8,670 nt of DNA from NCBI GenBank assembly GCA_017881705.1, contig JADGQP010000187.1:1-8670 (forward strand), given 5' to 3'. Position numbers and translations under genes: made by a program. Origin of the DNA: Christensenellaceae bacterium. Its GTDB lineage: Bacteria > Bacillota > Clostridia > Christensenellales > Aristaeellaceae. A model generated the notes under the pieces. It was not told the origin of the DNA. It made no database searches and saw nothing but the letters and a program-made list of their open reading frames with translations. Below, piece by piece: positions 1 through 6,545 of the stretch; within the stretch, counting starts at the first letter, position 1; every line of letters begins with the position of its first letter.

Positions 1-134
1 ACTCCCCGCCCGACAGGCAAAGCCGGTCGATACGAGCGGTAATCAGAGGGCTGCGGCCCTCCGATACCTCCTGAAAACAGGCTTCTTTGATAAGCTCAAC
101 CGCCCGCCCCTTCAAACGAACGGGGCGGACGGTT
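1..134. repeat. Intergenic repeat, copy 1
   Basis: This non-coding unit matches 203-336 at an offset of 202 bases, with six substitutions in 134 positions (77, 91, 97, 111, 121, 129). It contains an internal hairpin, GAGGGC (46-51) with GCCCTC (56-61), and ends in a GC-rich stem, ACCGCCCGCCCC (99-110) with GGGGCGGACGGT (122-133), which has one A-C mismatch. The window edge cuts the left side, so the array may continue upstream. A reading frame that crosses it shows no protein-like signal. It is probably a lineage-specific intergenic repeat with a terminator-like end. Confidence 0.85.
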
Positions 135-143
135 CAGGTTGTC

Positions 144-169
144 AAAAAAGTGGACTTCGCCACTTTTTT
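144..169. terminator. Bidirectional intrinsic terminator
   Basis: AAAAAAGTGG (144-153) and CCACTTTTTT (160-169) form a 10-bp inverted repeat around a 6-base loop, ACTTCG. The A-run on one arm and T-run on the other give a stem followed by a U-tract on either strand. It sits in the unique spacer between the two repeat copies. It could stop a rightward transcript from outside the window or leftward PBP transcripts that read through the hairpin at 301-335. Confidence 0.7.
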
Positions 170-183
170 AAGCTTCGGGTATT

Positions 184-204
184 GTTTGCGGCAGAGCCGC
201 AAAC
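184..204. repeat. Perfect 9-bp hairpin before repeat copy 2
   Basis: GTTTGCGGC (184-192) and GCCGCAAAC (196-204) form a perfect stem with a 3-base AGA loop, and its last two bases overlap the start of repeat copy 2. No T-run follows it on either strand, so it is not a classic terminator. The window starts exactly at the equivalent point in copy 1, so whether this hairpin belongs to every repeat unit cannot be seen here. Confidence 0.6.
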
Positions 205-336
205 TCCCCGCCCGACAGGCAAAGCCGGTCGATACGAGCGGTAATCAGAGGGCTGCGGCCCTCCGATACCTCCTGAAAGCAGGCTTCTTTGACAAGCTGA
301 ACCGCCCGCCCCATCAAACGAATGGGGCGGGCGGTT
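203..336. repeat. Intergenic repeat, copy 2
   Basis: This is the second copy of the unit at 1-134. Two of the six differences improve the terminal hairpin: 313/323 become an A-T pair, and 331 becomes G so that it pairs with C. This copy therefore has a perfect 14-bp stem, while copy 1 has a mismatch. It lies directly beyond the 3' end of the minus-strand PBP gene. Its function is unknown; a role in 3'-end formation or RNA stability is inferred from position only. Confidence 0.85.
301..335 (-). terminator. Terminator-like hairpin downstream of the PBP gene
   Basis: ACCGCCCGCCCCAT (301-314) pairs perfectly with ATGGGGCGGGCGGT (322-335): 14 bp, almost all G-C, with a 7-base loop. It lies about 70 bases past the PBP stop codon. 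On the minus strand the stem is followed by TTCAGCTTG, a weak U-tract, so termination may be partial and completed at 144-169. It could instead act as an RNA-stabilising 3' hairpin. Confidence 0.55.
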
Positions 337-404
337 TACGTTTGTATTGATTTTGGGAACGGATGGGCGACCTATGAAAAGCCGTCGGCGACACCGCGCA
401 ATCG

Positions 405-3194
405 TCAGTACGCGGCGGCCATCGCCTGCGTTAATCGGCTCATCGCGGCGGCAACGTCCGCGCTGGTGGGGGATGCGCCGTCGATGACGCCCTGCAGGTT
501 GGCAATAGCGGCCGTAATATTTTGATAAACCGTACCGGCGCTGTCCATGCCGTTGAGCAGCCCCTGCGCGCTTTGTATTAACGTCCGCGCGTCGGGTATC
601 AGCGTGTTTTCCACCAAAGGATCCGTGCTGCTTCCCGTAGAGGCTGCCGTTTGGTGCAGGGTACAGGTTTGCGAAGAGGAACCGAGATATTCGGTAATCA
701 CGTCGCCATAAGTGGGATCGTTTACGAATTTATACAGCGGATGGCCCTGCGGAATCACCACCACGCCCTTGGTGACCGTGGAGGGGCAGTATGGGGTGGC
801 AATCATGTTGCTTTCGGTGCAAACCTGAGCCTCGCGGTGCATCTGGCATTGTACGGTAGGCACGGTGGGGGTGTACCAGTAATCGGTCACAACACCGTAG
901 CCCATGGTGTCGTTGCGGCAGGCGTCGGTGGCCAGCTGGCCGCTGACCGCGCAGGTGGTTACCTTCGTAAGCCCGTAGCTTTCGGGATCGCCGTCCAGAA
1001 TGTCCTTGTCGTCCAGGTTTTTGGCCTTGTGGATAGCGGACATGTAGCTTTGCCAAAGGAGCGTGGCGCTGTTGCCGCCGGATGCTTTGGAAGACAGCGG
1101 CTTGTAATTGTCGTGCCCGATCCACAGGGAGGAACAGTACCAGCCGGTCATTCCGCAAAAGAAGATGCCGCGCTGGTCGCTGTTGGTGCCTGTTTTACCG
1201 GCGACGGTCTGCCCTTTGATTTTCGCCTTGGTGGCTGTGCCGCCGCTGACAACGTCCTTCATCATATCCACGACGAGCCAGGCGGTGGAAGCGCGGAACA
1301 CCTGGCGGCGTTCCTGCTGCTGGTGGCTGTCCCATACCACATTGCCGTCGCTGTCGGAAATGCCCAGCACCGAGATGGGCGACTGGTACACGCCGCCGTT
1401 GCCCAACACTCCGTAGGCGACCGCCATCTGCACGGGCGTGATGCCGCTGGAACCCAGCGCCAGGCCGAAAGGCGTGTCGTTGATGTTGCCGCGGTCCACA
1501 CCGAGTTTCAACAGGAAATCCAGCGAGCGGTCTGTGCCGACCAGGTTCATCATCGTATAGGCGGCGCTCACGTTCTGGCTGTACATCATGGCTTTTCGCA
1601 GGGTAACGGGGCCGGTGTAACCGCCGCCGCCATAGTTTTTAGGCCAGGTGTCATTATTGTTCGCATCCGTCCACCCGCTGATGGGCACGGGTATATTGTA
1701 TACGACAGAGGCAGGAGAAGCGCCCAGCTCTATGGCTGGCGCGTAAACGGAAACGGGCTTGATGGCTGAACCGACGGGCATTTTCATGTCGGTGGCACGG
1801 TTGAGGGTCTTACGTTGGGTGGGCTTCGTGCGGCTGCCCACGATCGCTTTCAGCTCACCTGTGCGGTAATCCAGCACCACCGCCGCGGCTTGGGGCTCGA
1901 TAATATCGGTATAGCTGCCGTCGCTGTTCTTGGCGCGGTATATTTTATCGCTGGGGTCGCGCAGGGCGGGGTATTTCGTCCAATTCTCCAGCGTATCTTC
2001 CACGATTGTCTGGATGTCCGTATCGATAGCCAGAGTCACATGGTAGCCGCCGGTGCGCAGCTCGTTTTCCATCAGGTAGCGGTTCTCGCTGGTGTCCTCC
2101 AGCCCGTTGATTTTCAAAAAGTCGTCCACCACTTCTTTTACGGCGTACTCCACGTAATGCGCGTAGGGGTACATACCTTCGCCCTCGGTGGTGGAGGTTT
2201 TCAGCACGGTCGCGGTGGTGGGAACCAGCGCGGCCTGATATTCCTGGTAGGTGATAAATTCGTTTTCATACATGCACTTGAGCACGTAATCGGTCCGGTC
2301 GTTGGTAAGCTTGGCGTAGTCTGTGGTATCGGACTGACGGATGAAAAAATTCCGGCGTGGGTTATAGTAGTAGGGGTTATTGGTTAGCCCCGCGAGCATG
2401 GCGCACTCGCGTAAAGTCAGCTGGGACAGGTCCTTGCCAAAATACCCCTGCGCGGCAACCTCTACGCCGTAATAGTTTTCGCCCAGATAGATGGTATTTA
2501 AATAGCACTCGAGGATTTGGTTCTTGGTGTACATGGTTTCCAACTGCATGGCCAGGTAGGCTTCCTGGATTTTACGCTTATAGCTCAGCTCGCTGCTGAG
2601 TACCGTGTTTTTAATTAACTGTTGGGTAATGGTAGAACCACCCTCGTTGGTGTTGGAAACGAGATTTTTCACAAACGAGCCGATGATCCGTTTCAGGTCC
2701 ACGCCGTTGTGTGTATAAAAACGCGCGTCCTCGACAGCCACAAAAGCGTGCTGCAGGTTGAGCGGCATTTGCTCGATGCTGACCATCACGCGGTTTTCGG
2801 TTCCTTTGTAATCCGTAATCACGTTTCCGTTGGAATCGTAGATAAAACTGGTTTTGTCCTGTTCGTTCAATTTGGCCAGATCCAGCGTGGGCGCGGTTTC
2901 CACGTAGGCTTTGGCGATGCCCACCACCGCGCCCGCCAGGGCCAACCCCGCAAGCAGTGTTACCACCACGAGGATGCGCACGGCGTTGACCAGCACCGAA
3001 AGGATAAAGTTCGGCTTGCTCAGACGCGGTTTGAAAATGGTAAACTTTTTAGGCGCGGTAAAATCCCCGTCGTCCGGAGGCGGCACCTGGTAGGCGTTTC
3101 CGTCTTCATAGCCAGAAGCGGGCGCGTCGCTGACGGTGTAGCCGGCAGCGTCCTCTTCATACTCGTCGCGGGGTCCCTGTGGCGGCTGGTACAA
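405..3194 (-). CDS. Class A penicillin-binding protein (glycosyltransferase GT51 + transpeptidase)
   Basis: This bifunctional peptidoglycan synthase polymerises lipid II into glycan strands and cross-links the peptides outside the membrane. It is 929 aa. An acidic, Pro-rich cytoplasmic N-terminus (1-60) is followed by one membrane anchor (about 63-93). The GT51 domain shows catalytic E155 in EDARFYTHNGVD, GGSTITQQLIKN (185-196), RKIQEA and the KNQILECYLNTIYLG block (224-238). The transpeptidase domain has nucleophile S476 in GSAIKP, SQN (539-541) and KTGT (667-670). After it comes a Cys/His tail (C748, C759, C783, H786, C792, C803, C844, H847) and a helical end (860-929) resembling a FIVAR module. 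The start is TTG at 3194, supported by GGGAGG 7 bases upstream; no closer ATG fits. The gene is alone in its unit and divergent from the surface-protein gene. The family is certain. A symbol (ponA-like) is withheld because such genomes carry several paralogues. Confidence 0.96.
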   Translation of the reverse strand: MYQPPQGPRDEYEEDAAGYTVSDAPASGYEDGNAYQVPPPDDGDFTAPKKFTIFKPRLSKPNFILSVLVNAVRILVVVTLLAGLALAGAVVGIAKAYVETAPTLDLAKLNEQDKTSFIYDSNGNVITDYKGTENRVMVSIEQMPLNLQHAFVAVEDARFYTHNGVDLKRIIGSFVKNLVSNTNEGGSTITQQLIKNTVLSSELSYKRKIQEAYLAMQLETMYTKNQILECYLNTIYLGENYYGVEVAAQGYFGKDLSQLTLRECAMLAGLTNNPYYYNPRRNFFIRQSDTTDYAKLTNDRTDYVLKCMYENEFITYQEYQAALVPTTATVLKTSTTEGEGMYPYAHYVEYAVKEVVDDFLKINGLEDTSENRYLMENELRTGGYHVTLAIDTDIQTIVEDTLENWTKYPALRDPSDKIYRAKNSDGSYTDIIEPQAAAVVLDYRTGELKAIVGSRTKPTQRKTLNRATDMKMPVGSAIKPVSVYAPAIELGASPASVVYNIPVPISGWTDANNNDTWPKNYGGGGYTGPVTLRKAMMYSQNVSAAYTMMNLVGTDRSLDFLLKLGVDRGNINDTPFGLALGSSGITPVQMAVAYGVLGNGGVYQSPISVLGISDSDGNVVWDSHQQQERRQVFRASTAWLVVDMMKDVVSGGTATKAKIKGQTVAGKTGTNSDQRGIFFCGMTGWYCSSLWIGHDNYKPLSSKASGGNSATLLWQSYMSAIHKAKNLDDKDILDGDPESYGLTKVTTCAVSGQLATDACRNDTMGYGVVTDYWYTPTVPTVQCQMHREAQVCTESNMIATPYCPSTVTKGVVVIPQGHPLYKFVNDPTYGDVITEYLGSSSQTCTLHQTAASTGSSTDPLVENTLIPDARTLIQSAQGLLNGMDSAGTVYQNITAAIANLQGVIDGASPTSADVAAAMSRLTQAMAAAY

Positions 3195-3201
3195 CGTTAA
3201 G

Positions 3202-3248
3202 CCTCCCTTGGCATCAAACGGTCGGATGCGTTCGGCTTATTATAGCAT
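3202..3248 (-). promoter_or_regulatory. Extended -10 promoter and RBS of the PBP gene
   Basis: On the minus strand, TGCTATAAT (complement of 3239-3247) is a perfect extended -10 element (TG-n-TATAAT). It lies about 45 bases upstream of the TTG start. No TTGACA-like -35 is visible at 16-18 bases, as is often the case when the -10 is extended. The ribosome binding site GGGAGG (3207 down to 3202) follows, 7 bases before the TTG. This placement is the main argument for the non-ATG start. Confidence 0.7.
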
Positions 3249-3330
3249 AGACCGCCTCTTTTTCCTAGCGCGCCGCAGAGGGGCGTTTGGCACGTGCGGC
3301 GGCTGAATGCAACGATCCGCAGCGAATTTT

Positions 3331-3344
3331 CCGCCCGACAGGCA
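3331..3344. repeat. Isolated copy of the repeat core motif
   Basis: CCGCCCGACAGGCA here is identical to bases 6-19 and 208-221 inside the left-edge repeats, but the flanks differ, so only this core is shared. It lies about 60 bases upstream of the -35 element at 3406. It may be a chance match or a remnant of the same repeat family. Confidence 0.5.
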
Positions 3345-3405
3345 GGATTTTATACCTGTAAAACGTTGTATTCCGTAAGCATCAACAGGTTCGGGGCATT
3401 TTTGC

Positions 3406-3434
3406 TTGACACGTTTGGGCGGATGAACTACAAT
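3406..3434 (+). promoter_or_regulatory. Near-consensus sigma-A promoter for the surface-protein gene
   Basis: TTGACA (3406-3411), a 17-base spacer and TACAAT (3429-3434) form an almost perfect housekeeping promoter, with one mismatch in twelve. Transcription should begin near 3441, leaving an untranslated leader of about 168 nt before the ATG at 3609. This is the strongest promoter sequence in the window. Confidence 0.85.
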
Positions 3435-3440
3435 AAGCAC

Positions 3441-3608
3441 AGAATCCTGCGCCGGTCAAAGGGCCGTACTGGCTCGACAGGCGCGGCGTTTCGGATGGTC
3501 ACGGCCTCGAAGCGCCGCCGCGATTCATCCGCGGCGTCATCGTGAAGTGAAAAATCGGCTTGAAAATGCCGAAGGGAGGTAGGGCGACCCCTGAACGCCC
3601 GAGCGAAT
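3441..3608 (+). promoter_or_regulatory. Long structured 5' leader
   Basis: The inferred untranslated leader has several possible stems. GCGGCGTTTCG (3483-3493) pairs with CGAAGCGCCGC (3508-3518) over 11 bp with one G-U pair. CGCCGCG (3516-3522) pairs with CGCGGCG (3530-3536); these two stems share bases 3516-3518, so they compete at the edge. TCGGC (3555-3559) pairs with GCCGA (3568-3572), and GGGCG (3582-3586) with CGCCC (3596-3600). I do not recognise a known riboswitch class. No T-run after a stem suggests attenuation. Confidence 0.5.
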
Positions 3609-3611
3609 ATG
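3575..3611 (+). promoter_or_regulatory. Shine-Dalgarno separated from ATG by a hairpin
   Basis: The only good ribosome binding site, GGAGG (3575-3579), is 29 bases from the ATG at 3609, which is too far for normal use. The stem GGGCG/CGCCC (3582-3586 with 3596-3600) lies between them. Folding it out leaves about 10 bases, a usual distance. The ATG is supported by the signal peptide that begins there. An in-frame CTG at 3591 (11 bases from the SD) is the alternative start. Confidence 0.5.
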
Positions 3612-5672
3612 AAACGGAAACTGCTCATCGCAGCGTTACTGTTGGTTGCGGCGCTCCTGCTGAGCGGTCTGGCATTGGCGGCGACCAACGACCCGATCGT
3701 ATGCAGCATGGAGGTTTCGCCTAATTCTCTGAGCGAGCCGGGCGATGTAACGGTGACCATCACCGTATCCAATTCCGGCAATACGGACATGAAAGATCCC
3801 CTTACGCTGTACAGCCCCACCAGCGAAGTGGTTACGGATTTTGGCGAAAACGGTTCGGTCACGCTCAAGGCTGGCGAGGTGAAAACCTGGACCGGCAAGT
3901 GGAATGTGAACCAGCATACACTGGATAACGGGCAGATCGTTTATTTTGTAAAATATACGCTGTATAGCGACAGCGGCGAAAAAGAAGTAAAAAGCCAGCC
4001 CATCCGCGGGAAGCTGGAGGCTACGCAGGCAGTAACCGATATCCAGGTTAAACGCACCATTACCCCCAGCACCGCACGCAAAGATCAGGCGGTTTCGGTA
4101 CAGTATGATATCGTCAACACCGGTACGGTGTCGCTTAAAAATATCACCATCAAGGAAAATAAAGACATCAGCTCGAAAACGGTTACCGTACCCAACGAAT
4201 TAAAGGCCGGTGAAACGGCTCAGGTTAAGTTTCCCGTAACCATGGGCAAGAAAAACCTTACCAGCAGCGCCACCATCACCTACACGTCCGGCGATTCCAC
4301 GGAGAAGAAAACCGTGAACGTGGACGCACAGGAGATTCTGTACGGCGAGGCGGCTTTAACCGCCACCCTCACCGCCAGCGCCAAAGGCGTGGCCATCAAC
4401 GGCACCGTAACCCTTACGCTGCAATTAAAAAACAGCGGCACCGTCAATTATTCCGACGTTCGCGTAACCGATGCCACGCTTGGCGACGTATTCACCAACC
4501 AACAGGTGGCCGCCGGGAAAACGCTGAAACTGGACAAGGAAATTACCCTGACGGAAACGACAAACTACCAGTTTACCATTACCGCCATTGACGACACGGG
4601 CACTACGGTGACCCTAAAAACAGATTCCCTTACGCTTACAGCCGTGGATCCCAACAAGAGCGTGCATTTAAACGTCGTAGCGGCGGCGGATCGCACGGAA
4701 GTATACGAGCAGCCCGGAACCGTGCGCTTTACCATCACGGTTGAAAACGACGGCGACGTGGACGCTGCCAACGTAGAGGTTTACGAAGCGAAAACGCTGC
4801 TGTACACCATCCCGTCCATTCCCGTGGGGCAGAGCCGCAAAATCACTCGCGACGCGTTGTTAAGCATAGCCGGTAAATATCAGTTTTCCGCCGTTACGGT
4901 AGACGTGCTGAACATTTCCAGCACATTCCAGAGCAACGAAATCCAAATCGCGTTCTCCGTACCTACGGCGCAGCCAGCCACAATGGTGCCTGCGCAGCCC
5001 ACGCCGGAACCCACGTATGCGGTGGTAACCTATGTTCCCATCAGCAACCCCGCCGTAGGGACCACGCCCAAGCTGATCCGCGCATTCTTCTACCCGCTTT
5101 TATGGGTAAGCGGTATCCTGCTGATCTGCGTGCTCGTGCTGCTGGCGTTAGCCACCCGTAAACGCCTGAAAGAGAGAAAAGAATCCGAAGCTGCGCTGGA
5201 TCATTTGGACCGCGCCAAACGCAGGGATTATGTAACGCCCATAGAAGAAACAGAAAAACCGGAAACCGTGGCCGAGGAATCGTCCGCCGAGGCACAGGAA
5301 ACGACGTTGGAGAATCGGGAAACGACGGACGGTGCACAAATTACCGAGGAAGAACTGCCGCACTTAAAGTATATCCGTAACGCCCAGCAACAGGCTCAGG
5401 CAAAACAGAGTGACGCGGCGGAGCCGCAGGCTGGCGTGCAGGAAGCCTACCGCAGGCCCAAGGCGAATACCGCCGAGACGGAAGCGATTGCCGACGTGCA
5501 GGAGGTTTACCACGAACAGGACGGCTTTACGAACGAGCCGGCCGCCGATACCACAAGTACGGCAGAGATTAAGAAACCGCAGACGGCCGACGCGGCGGTA
5601 GAACCCGAAGACAAACAAACATCCGCCAAGCACAGGCACCGCCGTACCAGCGAGGAAGAAACCAAGAAGTAA
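3609..5672 (+). CDS. Exported CARDB/Ig-like repeat protein with membrane anchor and cytoplasmic tail
   Basis: This 687-aa protein has a predicted extracellular region of beta-sandwich repeats and one C-terminal membrane helix. Residues 1-25 form a classic signal peptide (KRK, a hydrophobic core, then ALAA). Four repeats follow, marked by N-x-G in 'NSG/NTG/NDG' at 55-57, 170-172, 275-277 and 380-382. This 105-115 residue period fits CARDB/DUF11-type Ig-like domains. A Pro/Thr-rich linker (about 451-470) leads to a membrane helix (about 494-515), then KRLKERK as stop-transfer and an acidic, Glu/Ala/Gln-rich tail of about 170 residues ending in a basic HRHRR patch. The tail carries a small repeat, VQEAY (610-614) and VQEVY (630-634). 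There is no lipobox, LPXTG motif or enzyme domain. The gene has its own strong promoter and terminator. The function is unknown; adhesion or envelope scaffolding is inferred only. Confidence 0.85.
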   Translation: MKRKLLIAALLLVAALLLSGLALAATNDPIVCSMEVSPNSLSEPGDVTVTITVSNSGNTDMKDPLTLYSPTSEVVTDFGENGSVTLKAGEVKTWTGKWNVNQHTLDNGQIVYFVKYTLYSDSGEKEVKSQPIRGKLEATQAVTDIQVKRTITPSTARKDQAVSVQYDIVNTGTVSLKNITIKENKDISSKTVTVPNELKAGETAQVKFPVTMGKKNLTSSATITYTSGDSTEKKTVNVDAQEILYGEAALTATLTASAKGVAINGTVTLTLQLKNSGTVNYSDVRVTDATLGDVFTNQQVAAGKTLKLDKEITLTETTNYQFTITAIDDTGTTVTLKTDSLTLTAVDPNKSVHLNVVAAADRTEVYEQPGTVRFTITVENDGDVDAANVEVYEAKTLLYTIPSIPVGQSRKITRDALLSIAGKYQFSAVTVDVLNISSTFQSNEIQIAFSVPTAQPATMVPAQPTPEPTYAVVTYVPISNPAVGTTPKLIRAFFYPLLWVSGILLICVLVLLALATRKRLKERKESEAALDHLDRAKRRDYVTPIEETEKPETVAEESSAEAQETTLENRETTDGAQITEEELPHLKYIRNAQQQAQAKQSDAAEPQAGVQEAYRRPKANTAETEAIADVQEVYHEQDGFTNEPAADTTSTAEIKKPQTADAAVEPEDKQTSAKHRHRRTSEEETKK

Positions 5673-5686
5673 GCCAACATGATTTT

Positions 5687-5726
5687 AAGGCCGCCCGTAA
5701 GCCAAGTGCTGCGGGCGGCCTTTTTT
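5687..5726 (+). terminator. Intrinsic terminator of the surface-protein gene
   Basis: AAGGCCGCCCG (5687-5697) pairs perfectly with CGGGCGGCCTT (5712-5722), followed by a run of T (5721-5726). The loop can form a small extra stem, AGC/GCT. It starts 14 bases after the TAA stop and separates this gene from the next transcription unit. Confidence 0.92.
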
Positions 5727-5752
5727 ATCCGCCTGTATGTGCTGCTTCGGGC

Positions 5753-5781
5753 TTGTGTTTCGCCGCAACCCCTTGTATAAT
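5753..5781 (+). promoter_or_regulatory. Probable promoter of the DUF2461-mutase-Nudix operon
   Basis: TATAAT (5776-5781) is a perfect -10 hexamer. Seventeen bases upstream is TTGTGT (5753-5758), a weak -35 that matches the TTG half only. A start near 5788 would give a short leader of about 25 nt to the ATG at 5813. The TTG at 5753 could be read as an earlier start codon, but it coincides with the -35 and has no RBS. Confidence 0.65.
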
Positions 5782-5812
5782 AAGCCTATGGAGCAAGGGA
5801 GGGACGACGCGT

Positions 5813-6508
5813 ATGTTCGAGGGTTTCCCTGAGGAAACGGTACGCTTTTTTTTGGACCTTCGGTTTCATAACGAGGCGAGCTACTTTAACGCGCACCGGG
5901 ATGAATACGAAAGGTTCATACGCGAGCCGTTCTACGCGTTTATCGAGGCGATGGCCCCTACCGCGCTGCAGGTGGCGGACGATATGGAACTTCGGCCGGA
6001 TAAGTGCCTGGCCCGTATCCGTCGGGACACGCGTTTTTCCAAGGATAAAACGCCTTACCGCGACCATTTATGGCTGCTGTTCCGCCGCGGGGGCGAGGTG
6101 CGGGATACATCCGCGATGTACTGGTTCGAGCTTTCGCCCGAACATGTGGAATGGGGCCTCGGGTTTTGGGGCTACAACCGTCCGGCGATGGACGCGCTGC
6201 GCCGGAAGATGCTTCAAAAACCGGAAGTTGTGCTGCGCGCCTTAAAAGATGCGCGTGTGCCGGAACAAGACCTGAACATATACGGGGACCGATACCAGCG
6301 TTTGGCTGTGCCGGATGTTCTGCCCCAGGCGCTCAAAGAGATTTACCCCCTGAAAGAGCTGTATGTAAAACGTACGAACGTGTCGCTGCAAACCGTTTAT
6401 ACACGGGAGGTCGTTGAGCGGTGCTCGCAGGATATGCTTCGCCTGAAGCCCCTGTACGCGCTGCTGCGCGGCGTTGCGGACGAAGGCATGGCTGCGCTGG
6501 ACGCGTAA
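5813..6508 (+). CDS. DUF2461 (TIGR02453) family protein
   Basis: This 231-aa protein has the hallmark of the DUF2461 family: RDTRFSKDKTPY at residues 71-82, followed by a 'YRDHLWLLFRR' strand. The N-terminal segment FLDLRFHNEASYFNAHRDEY corresponds to the family's 'L..NN..WF..h...Y' opening, with the usual Trp replaced by Tyr24. The length is normal for the family. It has no signal peptide or membrane helix, so it is probably cytoplasmic. The start at 5813 is chosen because GGGAGG (5797-5802) lies 10 bases before it; a longer frame from TTG 5753 begins inside the promoter. It is first in an apparent operon with the phosphohexomutase, 37 bases downstream. No biochemical role is established for this family as far as I know, so none is assigned. 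Confidence 0.88.
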   Translation: MFEGFPEETVRFFLDLRFHNEASYFNAHRDEYERFIREPFYAFIEAMAPTALQVADDMELRPDKCLARIRRDTRFSKDKTPYRDHLWLLFRRGGEVRDTSAMYWFELSPEHVEWGLGFWGYNRPAMDALRRKMLQKPEVVLRALKDARVPEQDLNIYGDRYQRLAVPDVLPQALKEIYPLKELYVKRTNVSLQTVYTREVVERCSQDMLRLKPLYALLRGVADEGMAALDA

Positions 6509-6545
6509 ACGGCGGCCTAAAAGGGCAGGACCGAAAGGAGAACGT

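Larger units (their letters stand above)
3195..3608. other. Divergent intergenic region, no gene seen
   Basis: This 414-bp gap separates the divergent PBP and surface-protein genes. It holds two back-to-back promoters (about 3239 on minus, 3406-3434 on plus) and a third copy of the 14-base motif CCGCCCGACAGGCA (3331-3344) also found in the repeats at 6-19 and 208-221. It also holds a small AT palindrome, TTTTA-N6-TAAAA (3348-3363), and the leader of the rightward gene. Short reading frames cross it, but they overlap the promoter and lack ribosome binding sites. Confidence 0.75.

Noticed and set aside
1..336. Possible CRISPR array from the left-edge repeats.
   Set aside because: The repeats are about 134 bp with a 68-bp spacer and only two copies, which does not fit CRISPR repeat or spacer lengths, and no cas gene is present.
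651..1769. Long open frame (372 codons) on the plus strand across the PBP gene.
   Set aside because: It is antisense to clear GT51 and transpeptidase motifs, is low-complexity in Gly/Val/His, and has no RBS. It is a shadow of a GC-rich gene.
3460..3485. Sequence GGGCCGTACTGGCTCGACAGG resembles the 5' end of tmRNA (GGGG..G....GGATTCGACRGG).
   Set aside because: It lacks one base of the conserved GGATTCGAC block, and no tag reading frame, T-loop or matching 3' acceptor strand is found in the following 350 bases, which are coding for the surface protein.
3294..3545. 83-codon plus-strand frame in the divergent intergenic region.
   Set aside because: It runs across the -35/-10 promoter elements at 3406-3434, has no RBS and its sequence is Arg/Ser-rich without domain character.
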